Source: Terriglobales bacterium
GTDB lineage: Bacteria > Acidobacteriota > Terriglobia > Terriglobales > Acidobacteriaceae
DNA length: 8,046 nt
NCBI GenBank assembly: GCA_019241735.1
Contig: JAFAWN010000188.1
Span: forward strand, 1 to 8,046
Reading direction: 5' to 3'
Below the pieces are notes generated by a model. It did not search any database, was not told where the DNA came from, and worked only from the letters and a program-made list of their open reading frames with translations. Below are positions 7,045-8,046 of the stretch, piece by piece. Position 1 is the first letter of the stretch. Every line of letters begins with the position of its first letter. Both the position numbers and the translations under genes were made by a program.

Positions 7045-8046
7045 TTATGGAATTGACCGTTCCAGCAGTTGTGCTGTGCCTTCGATCAGAGCCGATTCAT
7101 TCTGCAGAATTTTTGCCACGCGCACGATTTCCTGATCAGCCTCAGCATACTTTTTTTGCTCGATGGCCTCGCGTACCCCGGGAATAGTTTTGGGATCGTA
7201 TCCGCTATAAACGCCGGGCGCCGTGATGAGATGCTTGTACCAAGGGCGGCGAGGAAGTCCCTCGTCGTTGGTCAGGGTGCGTTCGCTCTCGATCAGTCGC
7301 TGGTTTACGGTAAGCAACCATTCGGGCTGGCTGTCGCTCAAATTCGCCTGCGCATGCGCCAGCGCGCGACGGTAGTGCTCGGCGCTGCGGACCAGCGCTT
7401 CGGTCGCGTTTTGCATCGGCGCGAAGTTCAAGTGAGGGGGCATTTCCTCCCGCGCGGGCGCTACCGTGGGACGCCTTGGATCAAGCGTGGCTTTGAACAC
7501 TCCTTCTTCCAGTTCCTCATTTCCTTCGCGAATTTCTTCCTGCTTGTCCGCCAGTAACTTTTCCAGTTCTTTTTGGTATTTCTGCATCGTGTCCGCAAAA
7601 TTTACGAAGTCATACGGAAGTATGGCGGCATCGGCGAACCGCATCACAGAGGTCCCGATAGTCTGCGAGAGGGCCCGCCCGTAAACGAACTTGGTGTCCG
7701 AAAAATGTGTGTACCAGTAGAAATCGTCGTAAATGGAATGGTAAATGCCCTGTTCATCCTCGCCTCCGTATGCCAAATTGAGTGAGGCGACTCCAAGATG
7801 ATCTAGAAACGCGGTAAAGTCAGTGCCCGAACCCAAAGCTTCAATCCGCAAATCGGGGCGCTGGCGCAATTCCTTACGTTCTTCGCTGGTCTTGGCACCC
7901 GCAATTTCTGATAGTTGCCGGCGTTGCCATACGGTGAGCTTGGTTTCGGGGTCTTCAATGTCCCGCGCCACGCCGTTGATGAACTGCTCCAGGCTGTGTG
8001 AGCCCCCCATGCTGAAAAGGCCGCGGTCATTGCCGTCAGTGTTGAT
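7045..8046 (-). CDS. M28 metallopeptidase, glutamate carboxypeptidase II-like (N-terminus outside window)
   Basis: These are the last 333 residues of a PSMA/NAALADase-like zinc peptidase; the frame is open to the window edge. An in-window ATG at 8010 is not the start, because family sequence (INTDGNDRG) precedes it. Asp4 there matches a zinc-ligand aspartate of human PSMA (NAD motif). GSGTDF (72-77) is the substrate/chloride-site loop and His103 in IYHSIYDDF matches the last zinc ligand. The rest is the TfR-like dimerisation domain, with GLPRRPWYKHLITAPG near its end as in PSMA, plus a charged, probably coiled-coil insert (YQKELEKLLADKQEEIREG). The paired arginines that give human PSMA its preference for acidic substrates are replaced (ASLNLAY here, SGRARY in PSMA), so a broader or different peptide specificity is likely. 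Bacterial relatives are usually exported, but that end is not visible. Its stop is 90 bp from the galT stop; no clear terminator is seen between them. Confidence 0.93.
   Translation of the reverse strand: MNTDGNDRGLFSMGGSHSLEQFINGVARDIEDPETKLTVWQRRQLSEIAGAKTSEERKELRQRPDLRIEALGSGTDFTAFLDHLGVASLNLAYGGEDEQGIYHSIYDDFYWYTHFSDTKFVYGRALSQTIGTSVMRFADAAILPYDFVNFADTMQKYQKELEKLLADKQEEIREGNEELEEGVFKATLDPRRPTVAPAREEMPPHLNFAPMQNATEALVRSAEHYRRALAHAQANLSDSQPEWLLTVNQRLIESERTLTNDEGLPRRPWYKHLITAPGVYSGYDPKTIPGVREAIEQKKYAEADQEIVRVAKILQNESALIEGTAQLLERSIP

Overview
The window holds five protein-coding genes, one frameshifted gene and one tRNA gene. No mobile element, CRISPR array or rRNA is visible. Moderate-to-high GC, an Asp-box propeller protein, a FAA1-type acyl-CoA ligase, a PSMA-like M28 peptidase and a secreted SBP56-like propeller together suggest a soil-type bacterium, most likely an acidobacterium. 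That placement rests on gene style only; there is no phylogenetic marker beyond the initiator tRNA.

Layout: (1) 2-1867 (+) is the 3' part of a BNR/Asp-box repeat protein. It meets, tail to tail across 9 bp, (2) 1877-3658 (-), a long-chain acyl-CoA synthetase. (3) A divergent region of about 120 bp separates this from 3779-4330 (+), an exported peroxiredoxin with an in-frame TGA at 4007-4009, exactly where the peroxidatic cysteine belongs. The frame and the family sequence continue undamaged after the TGA, so I read it as a selenocysteine-containing peroxiredoxin. Two hairpins lie just downstream of the TGA. (4) 4398-4474 (+) is initiator tRNA-fMet, with a strong sigma70-type promoter whose expected start falls almost on the mature tRNA 5' end. 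(5) 4602-5814 (+) is an exported SBP56 (selenium-binding protein/methanethiol oxidase-like) beta-propeller, split by one extra base near 5337. (6) 5920-6954 (+) is galactose-1-phosphate uridylyltransferase. (7) 7045-8046 (-) is the C-terminal part of a glutamate-carboxypeptidase-II-like M28 peptidase, convergent with galT.

The genes do not form one operon. The notable point is the peroxiredoxin: most annotation pipelines would truncate it at 4009 or call it a pseudogene. Together with the SBP56-like protein it suggests extracytoplasmic redox or sulfur/selenium chemistry, but a functional link between the two is only inferred from proximity. The frameshift 1.3 kb away is a reminder that base-level error in the assembly has to be excluded.
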